In this document: positions 10,273 to 23,800 of the stretch, in pieces | Position numbering within the stretch: position 1 is the first letter of the stretch | Layout: every line of letters begins with the position of its first letter | Assembly: GCA_905250025.1 (NCBI GenBank) | Contig: CAJNOJ010000017.1 | Span: 1 to 64,000 of the forward strand | Reading direction: 5' to 3' | DNA: 64,000 bases | DNA from: Adineta ricciae | Taxonomy: Eukaryota > Rotifera > Eurotatoria > Adinetida > Adinetidae | The notes under the pieces: model-generated | Told to the model about the DNA's origin: nothing | Databases searched by the model: none | The model's input: the letters and a program-made list of their open reading frames with translations, nothing else | Position numbers and translations under genes: made by a program

Positions 10273-12247
10273 TTATTTTTTTCGTGCAATTTCTTTTTTC
10301 AAAGCAGTGACAGCATTTAATGAATTCGTCAACGGATTATTCCGTTTCATACGTTTGACATTATTATTAATCATCTCTGATTTTCTCTTGGTACTCATCG
10401 ATGTTTGCTGCTGTTGTTGTTGTTCAGAGTTGGTCGATGATGTTTTTTTCAATGAACTTGGAATGAGATAATCAGGCACGTGTTTGAGATGTTCTTTGAC
10501 TTTGACGATGTGCAATGCTGAGTCATGTCGAAGTAATTGCAATTCTTTTTTATTGTCATTGAAATAGGTTTTTAACTTTTTCGAATTGAAGATTTCTGCT
10601 TTGATTTCTTTTAAGCGAGCTTCACGAATTGATATACGAGTTATTGCTCGTAATGCATCTAAAACTCGATAGCGAAAGCCATCAACTTGCTCCGATTTGA
10701 ACCGATACAAATGGAACATGTCTTCACCGTACTCATCTTCTAATTCCGTACGAACAAGTTCGAAATGCTCCATCTCTTTCTGAGACACTAACGACAGTGC
10801 CAAACCTAGAATTGAAAGTGACTATTACCATGATGAAATTTCGGTTGACTCGAACCTTTTTGATCGACACGAGCAGTTCGCCCTACACGATGAACATACG
10901 CATCGAAATCCGTCGGAAAATCGAAATTGACTATATTCGCTACTCGATAGAAATCGATACCACGCGAAACACCGTATTCTTTATCACCTTTTCGATCATC
11001 TGTCTTCTTCTTCTTCTCTGAAATACGAATAAAAATCTTTCAACAACAAATGCACAAATTCACGATTCATACTCTTCTTCGATGATTCTTCTTCTTGAGT
11101 TTCATCTTGTTCTTCACCGTCTCCTTCCTGCTCCGGTACAGCATTCGGTGCATCTGTTGCAATCATGATGTCATACAACCCATCATTCTAAAGCATAATG
11201 ATACAAAAAAAAGAAAGTAACTATTGATCTCAAATAGAATTGAACACTTACATATTGTTGAACAATATGCAAACGTGAGTCCATGGGTAGTTCACTATTT
11301 AACAAACACGTTTTTATATGAAATTGTTCCATTAATAACTTCAATCGATACGCTTGTTCCACAGAATTCACGAAGAGAATGGTTCGTCCAACTAATAACT
11401 GTAATTTGAATATTGTCACAACTAAAACGAATTTTTGGTCCTGTTCACAATAAATGTAGTACTGTAGTAATTGTTTATTATCTGGTAGAATGGTTGAATA
11501 ATCATCGTTTTGGTTGATTTTCACGGGATTATGAAGAAACAATTGTTTTAGTTGTGCAATATCATCGTTAAGTGTGGCTGATATAAGAAAACATTGATAG
11601 GATTTCGATTTTGATGGAAGATATTTCGATATTTTTTTCATATCATTCGCATAACCAAGTGAGTAGAGAATATCAGCTTCGTCTAGGATAAACAATTCCA
11701 ATGTATTCAAATTCAACGGTGACGTATGATCTTTCAAATGTTCGAGTAGTTTCGTTGGTGTTGAGATGATAATTTCTGGTAAAGCATTACTATTCGAAAC
11801 AAGAGATTGTTTTTGAATTTGTGTAGATAATGAATTCGACAAATCATAAAGATTGATCTCTCGACGACAATAACTCGTTAGTTTCATCAAGACAGATGCA
11901 ATCTGATGACATAGTTCCTTCGTTGGTGAAAGAATCAACACTCGAACATTACGATTTGTCGTTTGTTGCTTTGTTAGCAGATGTTGGATGGCGGCGAGTG
12001 CATAGACACCGGTTTTACCACTACCAGTACGAGCTTTGACAAGAAGATCTTTACCCGCTAATGCGTATGGAATTGTTTCAGCTTGAATTGGCGTCGGTGA
12101 TGGCCATTGTAGATCAGCGATTGATTTCAATAGACGATTATCAAGACCGAAGTCATAGAACGAACGTGTTACAATTTCTTCATCGTCATTTTCTTCTTCT
12201 TCTTCACCGTCTTTGATTAGCTCGGGTTCGGCAAAACGAACAGACAT
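10273..12247 (-). CDS. DDX56: DEAD-box RNA helicase DDX56/Dbp9-type
   Basis: An ATP-dependent RNA helicase of the DDX56 (yeast Dbp9) group, which acts in nucleolar large-subunit ribosome assembly. Exons 11252-12247, 11073-11187, 10856-11017 and 10273-10805 join in frame to about 601 residues, slightly longer than I recall for the human protein. Visible motifs in order are the Q motif ([10 protein letters not shown]), motif I (ARTGSGKT), PTKEL, the TPTK of motif Ib, the DEAD box (LDEADILYS), motif III (SAT), then [20 protein letters not shown] and HRVGRTAR. A Lys-rich acidic insert lies between IATDA and SRGIDF, and the C-terminus is Gln-rich then basic. The ATG immediately follows a CAG acceptor. 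It is divergent from RIC1 and first in the five-gene minus-strand cluster. Confidence 0.95.
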
Positions 12248-12262
12248 CTGAAATCTTGAAAT
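12248..12262 (-). promoter_or_regulatory. Splice acceptor directly at the DDX56 start
   Basis: On the minus strand aagatttcag abuts the DDX56 ATG. It implies a leader exon or trans-spliced leader upstream. Confidence 0.4.
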
Positions 12263-13281
12263 AAATAGGTTTTTTTTCTATTCGTAATGTCATCGGAAAT
12301 TTCTATCGACAATGAGAGACTTTTCTATTGAATTCAATGTGTTTCTCCAAGTATATGTAAATGCGTTCAAGGAAGTCTCACCATCTTACAATAATAAATA
12401 AAAACGAACGAATGTAAGTACATCCAATCAAACGTATCAGTTGATGGTCATTGGAGTGAACTAGTCCAATAGAATCTTCAACTTTTATTCAATCTAGTTT
12501 ATTAATATTTTAAAATCATTTAGTTTATAGTTAGTTTTCTTTGATTTATTCTGTTTGTTAAACTGAAATTTATCGGCAATTATCGCTTTTGGATTTTACT
12601 GCCATCTTTTGAAATCATGTTATATATCAATCAACCATAAGACGCGTAAATCAGGTAACGGTATTAAAATAGTAAATGATTTATATATCACACACACACT
12701 ATTCTCATTCTACGTCAAAATTTTCAATCGGATTCGTCTGTACAGAATTTATTATTTGCCAAGAATAGGTTTGCCACCAACAGCAGACCTCTTGACGACA
12801 CACAGACACACACGCACTCTCTCTGTCTTCTTTGTTCGATAGTTTCGTTCTAATGCAAATAGTGTACATTTAGTGTTTGCTTTCATTTTCAATAAATCAA
12901 CTGTAAAATATCTATAGGCATCAGTCGCCGCGAACTTAAAGGCTGTGTAGTAGATTCTGAACGATGCGCGTAGCTGCAACAAGTGACATCTATGACGAAT
13001 AAAAAATAAATAAAAACGCTCGTTGTATTGATATTTTGAAAATTTCTCCATTGGAAACTTGAGCGAACACCTGGTTGCATAAAATGAATAACGCACTAAA
13101 TCTTTAGATGATCTAATCATTTATACCAATCAAAAAGGATTCTTTGCGATCAGATGTCGTTGTTCTTTTTTTGGTGAAAAAAGTTTGTTTTTATCGAAAA
13201 TCTATCTCACAATATGTTGCCCTAATTACCTAAATAAAACCTCAGACAGTCGACTTGCGTTTCAGATAGATGAAATGAAAG
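12263..13281. other. Divergent spacer between DDX56 and RIC1
   Basis: About 1 kb of AT-rich sequence separates the two divergent starts. It should hold both promoters, but I can name no specific element. A 122-codon open frame on the minus strand (12752-13120) has no recognisable domain and is probably chance. Confidence 0.5.
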
Positions 13282-16200
13282 ATGTATTTTCCAATCGGTT
13301 CGTTTCGAAGTTTTTCATTACCCATAGAAGAACCCTACGAGATTATTTTTCTCCGAACTACGCGTGATCGTCTTAAACTTGTTCTACTCACACCTACTAT
13401 TATCAGCGTTTGGTTGACAAAGGTAACGAACAAAAACATGTTCAATACGAATTGATATTCTTTGATGAATTGTTCTTCTAGCCAACGACGTTAGTTGGTC
13501 TTGTTCGACGCTCAGAAAATTCCATTGCAGTTCACGGGCAAAACGTTTCTGCTGAATGGCGAAATGATACTCAAAAACTAGCTGTTGCAACAAACAAAGG
13601 TTATTTGATATATTACAAAGTTATCATCGATAGACCAAAGTCATCTTTCTTCGGATCAAATAACGATGAAGATCCTTGGTAATATTTAGACGTGAATTTT
13701 AGTCTCCTATTCTCGTTCATTCTGGTTTATTAGTGAGTTTCTCATTCGGATCAATACGGAAGCACAATTCACATTTCCTATGGTACGAATCAAGCTGATT
13801 CAAGATAGTGCTTTACATATTGGTTCTCACATTCAAGGGTATACCGTTGATGAAGTTCGAAATGAGTTCCAACAAATATCTTTTACGAATTTGTTTAGAA
13901 TTACCAATCTTGGACCTGATCTGTTGGTTGCTGATAATACAGGATACTTATATCGTATATCGTGGGATGGATCTATTCATCAACATTTAACGATATCGTT
14001 AAGTGCGATATCATACACGGTTTCATTGAATTCTGATCGAGGTCTGTTTGTATTTGTTATCGAAGGGGAAATTCATGTGAATTTTTCGTCTCTAGTCTAT
14101 AAAACGAACCAAGTTGATCGTTATGCAAAATATATTGAATTCTCTCCGTTATTGAATGGTATCGGAATTGTATTTAGCGATGGAACATCGGGTTTGATCA
14201 TTTGTGAAACAGCGAAATTCGAACCGCTGGTAGGAGAAAAAGAATCGATTGATATCGCATGCGAATGCCGATCTGCTTTTTATTTATCAGCAATGTCAAT
14301 GTATCGTCGTCCAATTAGGAGCCGACGAGAAGATCTGGAGAACTCATTGTTGTGTGGCATTAAATGCTATCTATCAATTGTTAGCATTTGGGTCGACAAG
14401 GTTTGTGTCTAACGTTGCTGTCGATCATTTTGATTGTTGTACTTTGCAGTGGACAAGGCGCTGTCTATTACATTGATGAATTGACAGCATCGTTACAATT
14501 AGCATTTAAGATACAGTTATCTGTAGAGAACTTTCCCGGTACGAAAGAATGACTGTTGAATGAAGATGATGTCATTGTGACCTCTATTTTCGTAGATTTA
14601 ATCGAAACTGTCGGTGCATTGTGTTCGATGAAATGGAGTCCTGATTATCGTGTTCTTTGTACTCTGTGGGAGAATGGTGCATTTGCTATATGGACTGTAT
14701 TTGGTATTCTTCTCCATTGTTCATATTCATCAGAACAATCACTGTAAGATTTATTTTCTCTCGATCAAATCTCGTCAACTGATTTCATGTCCGTAGAAAT
14801 CCGATGCATTCATATGGTTTGTGTCGAGTCATTGTAAGTCTAATTCATCCGAACAGAATGAATGATCGATGAACAATGCAATTCTTTAGGAATGGGGTCC
14901 TGATGGGTATACTCTATGGGTAGCATCCGAAAAGTTCACTTCTAGCTCACCCACTGACTCGCATATGAAGGCAATAAGAGAGAATAGCAATCAATTGATA
15001 CTGTTAAGTTTTTTAAAATCAGCTGTGATCAATAATCCTCATTCGGTTTGTTTTCGAATTGGTTATCATCTTCACTTGTTCGTAATCAACGATATTTTAG
15101 GGAAGCATTGAACATTTATTATTGCAATCAGAAGACAAAGTTTATCTGTACTTAAGTGGAAATCAACAATCCGGAAATAGTAACGGCTTGTCAATATCGG
15201 TTGGTTCGGATGTTGGTTGGCAAGTGATTCAATTACCACAGTTATATATTCATAACAATTGGCCGATTAAAGTAAATATCTAGTTTTTGCTTAGCGAAAA
15301 TAATTTCGATGTTTAGTTCGCTTGTATTGATAATACGGGCCAATATTTGGCTGTCGCTGGTCAACATGGCTTTGTGCATTTTTCATTATTCACTCGAAAA
15401 TGGAAGTTATTCGGCAATGCTGGCCAAGTGAGTTCATCCAGAACTTATCTATGAGATACACATTCGTTTTTGAAGGAACGTGATATACGTATTGTTGGTG
15501 GTTTATTATGGTGGAAAGAATTTATCGTCTGTGGGTGTACCTCAACGAGTGAAAACCGTGACGAAGTGAGATATAACGCTTATTCCTGGATATTTTACTA
15601 AATGCAATGTCTCTATATCTATATATGTATGTATTTAGCACGTTCCGAGATATGAAGTAAGAGACAGAGATACAGATCAAAACAAATGACTAATAAAGGA
15701 AAAAGAAGCAGAGATTCAGCTCATTATACTAGCATGTATTTGCAGATCTTCTGTTGAGTTTTGAACTTGTTTTTTGGTTTATCTAACTAACAATTTTGCA
15801 TGGTTATTTTCTTCTATCATTTGGGATATTACGGTTGACTATTACAAACAGACAACAAAAGCTGAGCAGCTTTTCTTAACACAATAATTCCTAATCAATT
15901 AAGAACTGATTTGCATTAACATATATTATCAACTACACTTTAGATACGTCTCTACTCACGATTGACAAATTTGGATAATCAATTTTCGTACGTCACTCGT
16001 CTACAGTCACCAATCATATGTTTAAATATCTACGATGACACATTGATCGTCTTCTCGTAAGAACAACTCATCAGTAGTTCTGTCTAGCGGAGTCTAAATA
16101 TCCTTTGTGTTTAGGTATGATCTACATATTATGATATATGGATTGGAGCAAAAGGAAGGTAAACCAGGTAGGTGAAGAGTTAAATCAATATCATTCTTCA

Positions 16201-19200
16201 CCGCCTTCATTCCATTTAGTTCCTACTGCGTCAATGGTTAAATTACATGAGATATCTGTCGAATCCTATGTTCCACATGCTGTTTTCGTTCCATTTATTG
16301 GTTTGACATCTCTTCGAACTGATTCAGGTACACCACCGTCATTTTTGAACTTCTTTCATTTTCTAAATTGAAACAGGCTTACCACAATCCAATACTTCTA
16401 CATCCAATGATAATGCACCCCAGAGTATCCTTCTCAATGTGTGCGGTCGTCTTCTTCTTTTGCAACAGGAGCGAGGCGGTTCATCGTTAGTACTACAGAA
16501 AACATCGAAAAAGAATTCGTCACAAACGGTGACATTTTTACCGCCTGTAATGATTGCGGCATGGGTCGAATGTATCTGGACGATTTCACATCAAAATTCA
16601 ACTAATCCGTATCTGTCGAATGCATTATGGCTGTGCTGTGGATTACACGGAATGAAAGTTTGGCTTCCTTTGTATCGAAAAGTCGATGAACCAATATTTC
16701 AATCGCATCGAATCATGTTGACATTTGGTTTGACTATATATCCATTAGGTAAGACGAGGGCTGTTCGAAAAAAAAAACATGTTTTTCTTGTTGGGTTTCA
16801 GCTGTGGTGGTAGAAGAAGCAGTTATTCTTGGTGCTATGTCGGAATTAGAAAATTACAATTCGAATACGTTTTGCTCAATTACAAAAACCGTATGTCTTA
16901 TCTTCTCTTGTAAATACATTCAATCGGCACGATTCTCTTTTAGACTCAAGTCTTTCTCAATCATGTCTTTCAAGAATTGATTCGTAAAAAGTAGGTTAAT
17001 ATCGTTCGTCACGAAAAACTTCTATCGAAAATCTGTTTAGTCTTGATTTCGATGCATTGCAAATTGCTCAAACATGCAAACGTATTCCCCATTTTTCTCA
17101 TGTACTTGAACTACTCTTACACAAAGTCCTAGAAGAAGAAGCAACTAGTACCCAGCCCATTCCAGGTAAGAATCATAAAATCTATCGGAATTTATTTAAT
17201 AACGAACACCCATAGATCCACTTTTACCACGTGTGACTAATTTCATCCAGCTGTTGCCTCAATTTTTACGTATTATTTCGCATTGTGCAAGGAAAACTGA
17301 AGTCGCACTTTGGCCATGTTTATTCTCAACGTCAATTATCGGTGATCCAAAGAAACTCTTTCAAGTAATAAAACATTTCTCTCATTCTTCCTTTTTCTTT
17401 TTATTGACTGAGTCGATTTTTGATTTAGCAATGTTTGACAGACAATGATTTAGAGACAGCAGCTTCATATCTCATCATATTACAAAATTTAGAGAAAAGT
17501 GAAATCAGTCAACAGGTAAATATGCAATGTTGTCTGTGATTCAAATACTTGAAGACAATCTTCATTCAGTTTGCACAAGTGTTGCTTGAGCATTCGTTAG
17601 AAAACGACAAATGGGAATTAGCTACAGATATTCTTCGATTCATTCGTTCTATAGGTAATGTTTAGACGAACGAGAGTTCAATCTCAACTCTTCGCGTGCT
17701 CTAGATCCACAAGATCTAAATAATGATGAATATATTCGTACATTGAACAGCCGATTTGCTCCATCAACAACCACAACAAAACGCGCTTCCAATCCACTCA
17801 ATCATAAATCTCCTCTGTCACCACATCGAGAGACATTAAAATTCACCTACGTCACCAACATACGACAGAGAACGGCGAGTGTTGCCAGCGGTTCTGTAAA
17901 TTCATCAGCAGTAACAACCGTTTCCGAACCACCGCCACCACTAGTACCATCATCATTGACACCGATCAAAGCGAAAGCATCATGGTCAGCAGCATCAGCG
18001 GCAGTCGGTCCCACTCAACCGAACACAACTACTTCAAATAATCCATCTGATTCATCGAATACATCAACCCATGATACACGAGGTAGAAAAGCAAGTTCAT
18101 CAGATAGCAAATCACCGAGAAAAGACAATGAATCGCAACATCAACAACAACTACACCAGCAACCTTCACTCGAATCTACAGATAACTCCATGCCACAGGT
18201 GCCAATCACGTCATCAGTACATTTTATTCAACGTACTTTAAATCAACATGCTTTGCAAAATATTGCCAGAGGTCGTCTAAGGCACATAGGCTATATGGCA
18301 GCTAACATAACAGATTTCGATCTACTTAATTGGCTTAGAACACACAAGTATGAGGAATGTCGTATCGATTCAAATTTAAGATCCCTATTTCAGACATGAA
18401 TCGGCATTGATCATTTCCAATTATCCTGCAACACTGAAAGCACTACATAAAGAATTCGACTGGCCATTCCCGGTTGTCTCTTCACCCAATGTTTATTTCA
18501 ATCCGTTATACCGTCTGTTGAATGCTGTCTATTCGAAAACCAAATATAATCATGTTCTTTTTTTTTCAGGAGATAAAGATTCGACAACATCGAGCACGGA
18601 TAACAACGGTCATCATTCGGATTCGGGCCTTGGACCCAATGATCGTAATGGCGAACATGGTAACAAGGCCGAGTTTCGAAAGAATTGATGAACTATTTCT
18701 GTTTCAGATGAGAAATATTATACACAAGTATCACGAGCTACGTCGAAAGATGAAATGAACGTTAATCTAACGCCGAAAAGGCAGAAAGATTTTTGTAAGT
18801 ATCCATGCCTCGCATGATTTGATACTATATGTTTTATTTTCTCGTCCTAGTGGATACACTAAGTTTAACATCTGAAGCGAGCTCAATGCCTGTTGATAAT
18901 GAATTCGATGATCTTGTTCATAATCGTGACATCGAAAGTCTTACTCAAGAACTAGCTAATCGTGGACCACCATTGTGTGAAAAACAACTTAAGTAAATTC
19001 AGGAATTCTTCTTTTTCCTACTAAGAAATGATTTATCTCACTGTAGATATCTTTATGAAATATTTCTAACGGCCGACTGTTACGATTGGGCATTTCTCTT
19101 TTCTTTGATTCTAAAAAGCCAGGCGATGATATCACAAGTGCTCAACGCTATTCGAATACAAGACTTGTCAACTCAAATGTTCGGTTTACAACGTGGTTTG

Positions 19201-20109
19201 ACAGAGTTGGAAACATGGGCAGATATTGAATGGTGATTATTTAGTTTCTAGTTCGTTCATTGTTTATTGATCATGTTCCTGTTTCAGTCCTGGCTATAGA
19301 GCTTTGCTATCATTCGTACGTAACCAAGCTCAAACACTAATGAATCAACGTCGAACAGTTTTTCTTCCGTCGACAGCCAAGAAAAAGGCATCGGTAGACT
19401 CAAGTAAATCGAATTTTAAATTTCTAAGATTTTCTCTTGTTATTCAACCAACGTTTTCATTATTTTCATAGGCGATGACGTATTTTTAACAAAACATCCA
19501 ACTACAGATAACAGCCAACATCAGGCATTACGTAAGAAGAGTTCTTCACGTAATCGTACAATTTCAGCTGCGGATCTTGACCCACCCGCATCCACGTTTG
19601 AAACATTGACCATCAATACCCAAATTCCAGATAATGGAAAGGGTCGTGAGATGTCACCGAGCTCACGCGCACGTCGTTTCAGTGGTGATATCGTTCTTCC
19701 TTCATCATCGTCAACATCGGAACCGATTGAACCATCGCTTTTCTCGCCCGGTTCAGTTCGCGCACGAACAGCCAGTTCTCTTCAAGACAAGAAGGATCCG
19801 CCATCATCATCGTTCAAATATCAAAATTCTCTTCCGTCAGCTGCCGACGAGTCTTCGCCCCCACCATCACCATCAAAACGCTTGGATATTCGTTTGAGTT
19901 CTGGTAAAACCCTTCAGACAAGTGATTTCATTCATTCGGACCAACAACAGAATCCAGCATCGAACGACACGGCGCGGAATAAACTCCTACAAACTGTCTA
20001 CATCAAAAATGCAAATTCTAATCCTACCTCTCTCTCAGAATCGCTAACCAATGGTACCAATTCTCATACTCATCCAACTGACTCCTCTTCTAATTGTGTT
20101 GTCTCTTAA
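13282..20109 (+). CDS. RIC1: RIC1 homologue, Rab6 GEF subunit
   Basis: RIC1 pairs with RGP1 as the nucleotide exchange factor for Rab6 at the Golgi and supports retrograde traffic and secretion. The start at 13282 is chosen because it gives MYFPIG, like the conserved MYF start of the family. The N-terminal WD40-like half is spread over many short exons (for example [17 protein letters not shown] and LLAFGS joined to GQGAVYYID). The RIC1 domain follows, with [61 protein letters not shown] and [16 protein letters not shown]. The C-terminal third is Ser/Pro-rich and low complexity. Around twenty introns are mostly 50-65 bp; one at about 15567-15944 is longer. An intron between the LRTHK and HESALIIS segments restores frame. 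Its 3' end is convergent with SPAG17. Confidence 0.93.
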
Positions 20110-20871
20110 CACAAATATTCATATTCGTTGTGAAGCAGAAAAGAATCAACACATGTACACATCTATTAATAGAGGTGTTTTCTTTTCGTTTGTACGTGTG
20201 TCAATGTGCAATAGAACTTTCTTTTGATTTTTATTGGATTTTATTTTTTGTTCTTGTTCGTTTGTCACGATCTGAGTACGCTCTTTCTTTTCTTAATCAA
20301 TTTCTTTCTTTCACTCTATATAACACACGTTCACTAACGGGTTAATTTATGAAACAAGTGAAATATACATGTGTGTGAATTTGTGTGTGTGTGCGTGTGT
20401 TCGATGATTTCTATATTTAAAAGAAGAAATTAAGGGCGAAAGACCGCACACAGTTCTGTAGAGAAGAGACAGTAATTACGGAATGTGTTTTTCTTCTTTG
20501 TCTATGCCTTTTAATTGTTGTTATCCAAGCATTTATCTATCTATTGATAGCGATTGTGTTCTGTATGCGATTCAATTAGCAATTGTTACATTTATTCTGT
20601 TAACTTATTTTCGAAAATCGTATCTTCTCAAAAAAAAATACATTGAAAGTTATTCTGATATATTTTTCTTAGAATAGATATCGTTATTTAGTTGTCTTAC
20701 ATCGGAATGATATGCCACATAGACTTGTCTTCTCTAATGATAATGTTTCTAATCCTTGAAACGAGTCCAACATGAAATAACCAACAGACAGCGTAAAAAG
20801 TCAAATATATGTGTGTTTTATTGGAAAAAGAAAGTCGAATTCGCATAAAATACAGTACTATAGTGTCAAAT
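20110..20871. other. Convergent 3' spacer between RIC1 and SPAG17
   Basis: AT-rich sequence with GT-rich tracts near 20371-20400. It probably contains both 3' UTRs. No gene or RNA is recognisable. Confidence 0.5.
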
Positions 20872-23800
20872 TCACTCATTCTTTGTCTCATTCGTGGGAT
20901 CTTTACTCGCAGTAGGATACCAGTCATTCACATTTGAGCTTTTACGTGCAAGAAGACGAACTGATTTACTCATTCCAGCAGTACCATCATTGTTAACATA
21001 CATAACATCATATTGTTCTTCTGTAGCAATCTTAGCGCGAATGGGAAAATGCATGATATCAGTTTCGGTTATAATTTCAATCGACTGATCGAGTTGATAG
21101 AGACCTTGCGATTGCTGTTCTTGCTGTTGAGGGTGATGATGATTTTGTTTAATAATCGCATACAGTTCAATCGTTAAAGATCGATTCATACCAGCAGCAA
21201 GCTTTAAATCGAAAGATTATCTTGTTTTTTTAAGAGAAACAGAGTAGAAAATTGTGTACGTACTACACCCGGTTGAAAAACAACACGCAATCCAGTGCCC
21301 AACGGTGGCTGGCGAACACGAAAACGACATGAATCGATACCAACATTCTTAATATCGACTTCTGCTCCATAAGTGACACCTGGAATAATTCATTCATTTA
21401 GTTTTTTACTCAACTTTTAGTTCTACTGATAGTTTACCTTCTTTCAAAATACCGAAATCAACTTTATCGGGAAGTAGTTCGCAACCACGTCTGGCTCTCA
21501 ATGGTCGATTATTAAGCGTGGCAGCGCCAATCGATGCATTATTTGGTCGAACCATGACCGGCTCTTCCATGTCGAGAAACTAAACATCTCATTTATGACT
21601 CGTGTTTTTCTTTCAATTCAATGCACTTACACGTGAGTGCGGTTGGGCATTTGGTCGTGAACCTTTCAATGAATTAGGTAAACGAATTGGATTTGCTCGT
21701 TTATTGCCAAGTGCATCATATTGAACTGTGTTTCGCGGTGATTGAAACGGTTTCACCGGACGATATGTGCTATCTTGATTGTGTTCGTCTGAGCCGTTCA
21801 TTGTTTTGCTTCCTGCGACTTCTACAATGCATCTCAGTGTAATAGTGAACAGAAAAGCCTTCGTTACCTTACCTGTACTAATACTGCGGGTTAATAGAGG
21901 TTTTCGAATTTCTGACAGTCGATTGTGTTGATCAGTTGGCGAAGTTGGAGGAGATCTGATGATTCTCTCCTGTGCATTGAACGTTTCTAAACAGATGGAA
22001 TGTTTCCGAAATCTCAAATCGAGTGTACCTGGGAAATTACTTGTAGGTTCCGCACTCCTTGATTCTCGTCGTGTGACAGTTTCTGTATATTGTTCTTCTT
22101 GTTGTTGTTGTCGTTGTTGTGTATATGCAATACCCCATTCAGTTTGAAAGTAGGGCATGGCGATGCCCCGGCTAATATCATATTTTAACTTTTTATTCAT
22201 TTTTTCTTGTCGAAGTTCATCGTTTATATGGCTAAGATTGAATTTCTTCGCCAATGGAATGACTGATTGATGAGTTGCTGGGTTTTGTTTATCAGGATGA
22301 AGAGTTTTGAGGTACAATAAGGCTAAATCATCTAGAGGCAAGCAAAGGAGAAATCGTCAGAAGGCAATACATCAAGAGATGCGAGCAAGTACCTTTTGTT
22401 GTGCCATGTGGTCGAGCATTTTTCCATATTTTATTTGCTTGTTCTCTTTCAAATCGATTACGATGATCTTTTGGAAGTAGTTTTGTATGATAATCAGCTC
22501 GATTCGTTACATATTCAATGTAGGCTCTGATGCAAGATATACAATAGCGAAAGATGAGAAAAAGACTTTCGAAAACGTACTTCAATGAATTAAATAACTT
22601 GAAACGAATATCATCGTGAAGTCGTGGAAATTCCATAAAGTTACGGTAATCGAGTGCTTTGGGCATTTCAAGTATAGGCTGTTGAGTAATGAAACCAGTA
22701 GAAAATGTTCCCGACTGATTGCATTTATCTGTTTGTCGAAAGGAACCATTGTCTTGTGAATCTAGATGTATAGGACAATTTTAAAGCATTCTTTTCGCGT
22801 TATGTGCAAATGTGTCATTACCCGTTGTCGCTGTATTTGCTGTATGAGAACGAAGACTGGCAGGAACAATCGAATCATCCTCGAATACTGTTGACCATCG
22901 ACGATGAACCTCATCTGTGGATTTTATTGCATAAATATCAAGAAATTAGCGAAATAAAAGATTTTCTACCTTGAAACGGTCGCATGACTGTAGCACCAGT
23001 CACCTTTGGATTACTTGACAATGGTTCACGAACAACGGCAGTACTTGGATCGAGATCCATTGTTCGTAAATATGAATAAAGATCTTTAAAGCGAAGTAAT
23101 TCAGTTCCACTTCCATCTTCGTGAGCAATGAAGAATCTAAGAATAGTGAACGCATTTTGTTAAGACTGACTTCTGAAGATAACATTTGATTTCACTCATT
23201 TTATTCACCTTGGTACATGTAGTTCCAAAGGTAAGCTCCTTTTCGGTTTTTGTTGTTGTTGTTCATCATTCTCTTTCGAATAAGTTTCTCCGGATGATTC
23301 CACGCAGTATAGGGTTTGCTCGTAATCCACTGCATCAAAAATGATATCACCATTCTGTGACATAATACATTTACTCGGTTCAATATTAGGTAAAAGTTCT
23401 TGGACACGTTTGCCATAAATTGATCTAAATCAAAGCAGCAATCCAAAGCTCTTTCATTAGGCAAGAAAAAATCGCGTTACTGTTGAAAATCAAAGAGTAT
23501 ATCACCATTGTCGTTGATATCAAATTTCTCTCCGTCGCTTTCATAGATCGAGTATGTGCCATTGGAGAATACGTCAATTGAACTACCATCACTGAATACT
23601 GTTCGACAGTCAGTAGTTTGGCTATTAAAGGCAACTGTAGCATAACCAAATGCTTCGACTTTGACATGTGGAATTCTTTGAAAACTCGATGAGGAATTAT
23701 TGAATTCACCTATTTCATTCAATAATAACTTTTATGACGAACATGCATCAACGATATTTACCTGTTTCTTGATCATTGAGGCTTTGTTTTTGTTCAAGAG

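Noticed and set aside
12752-13120. 122-codon minus-strand frame in the DDX56/RIC1 spacer
   Set aside because: No recognisable domain, composition like surrounding non-coding DNA, and it lies in a divergent promoter region.
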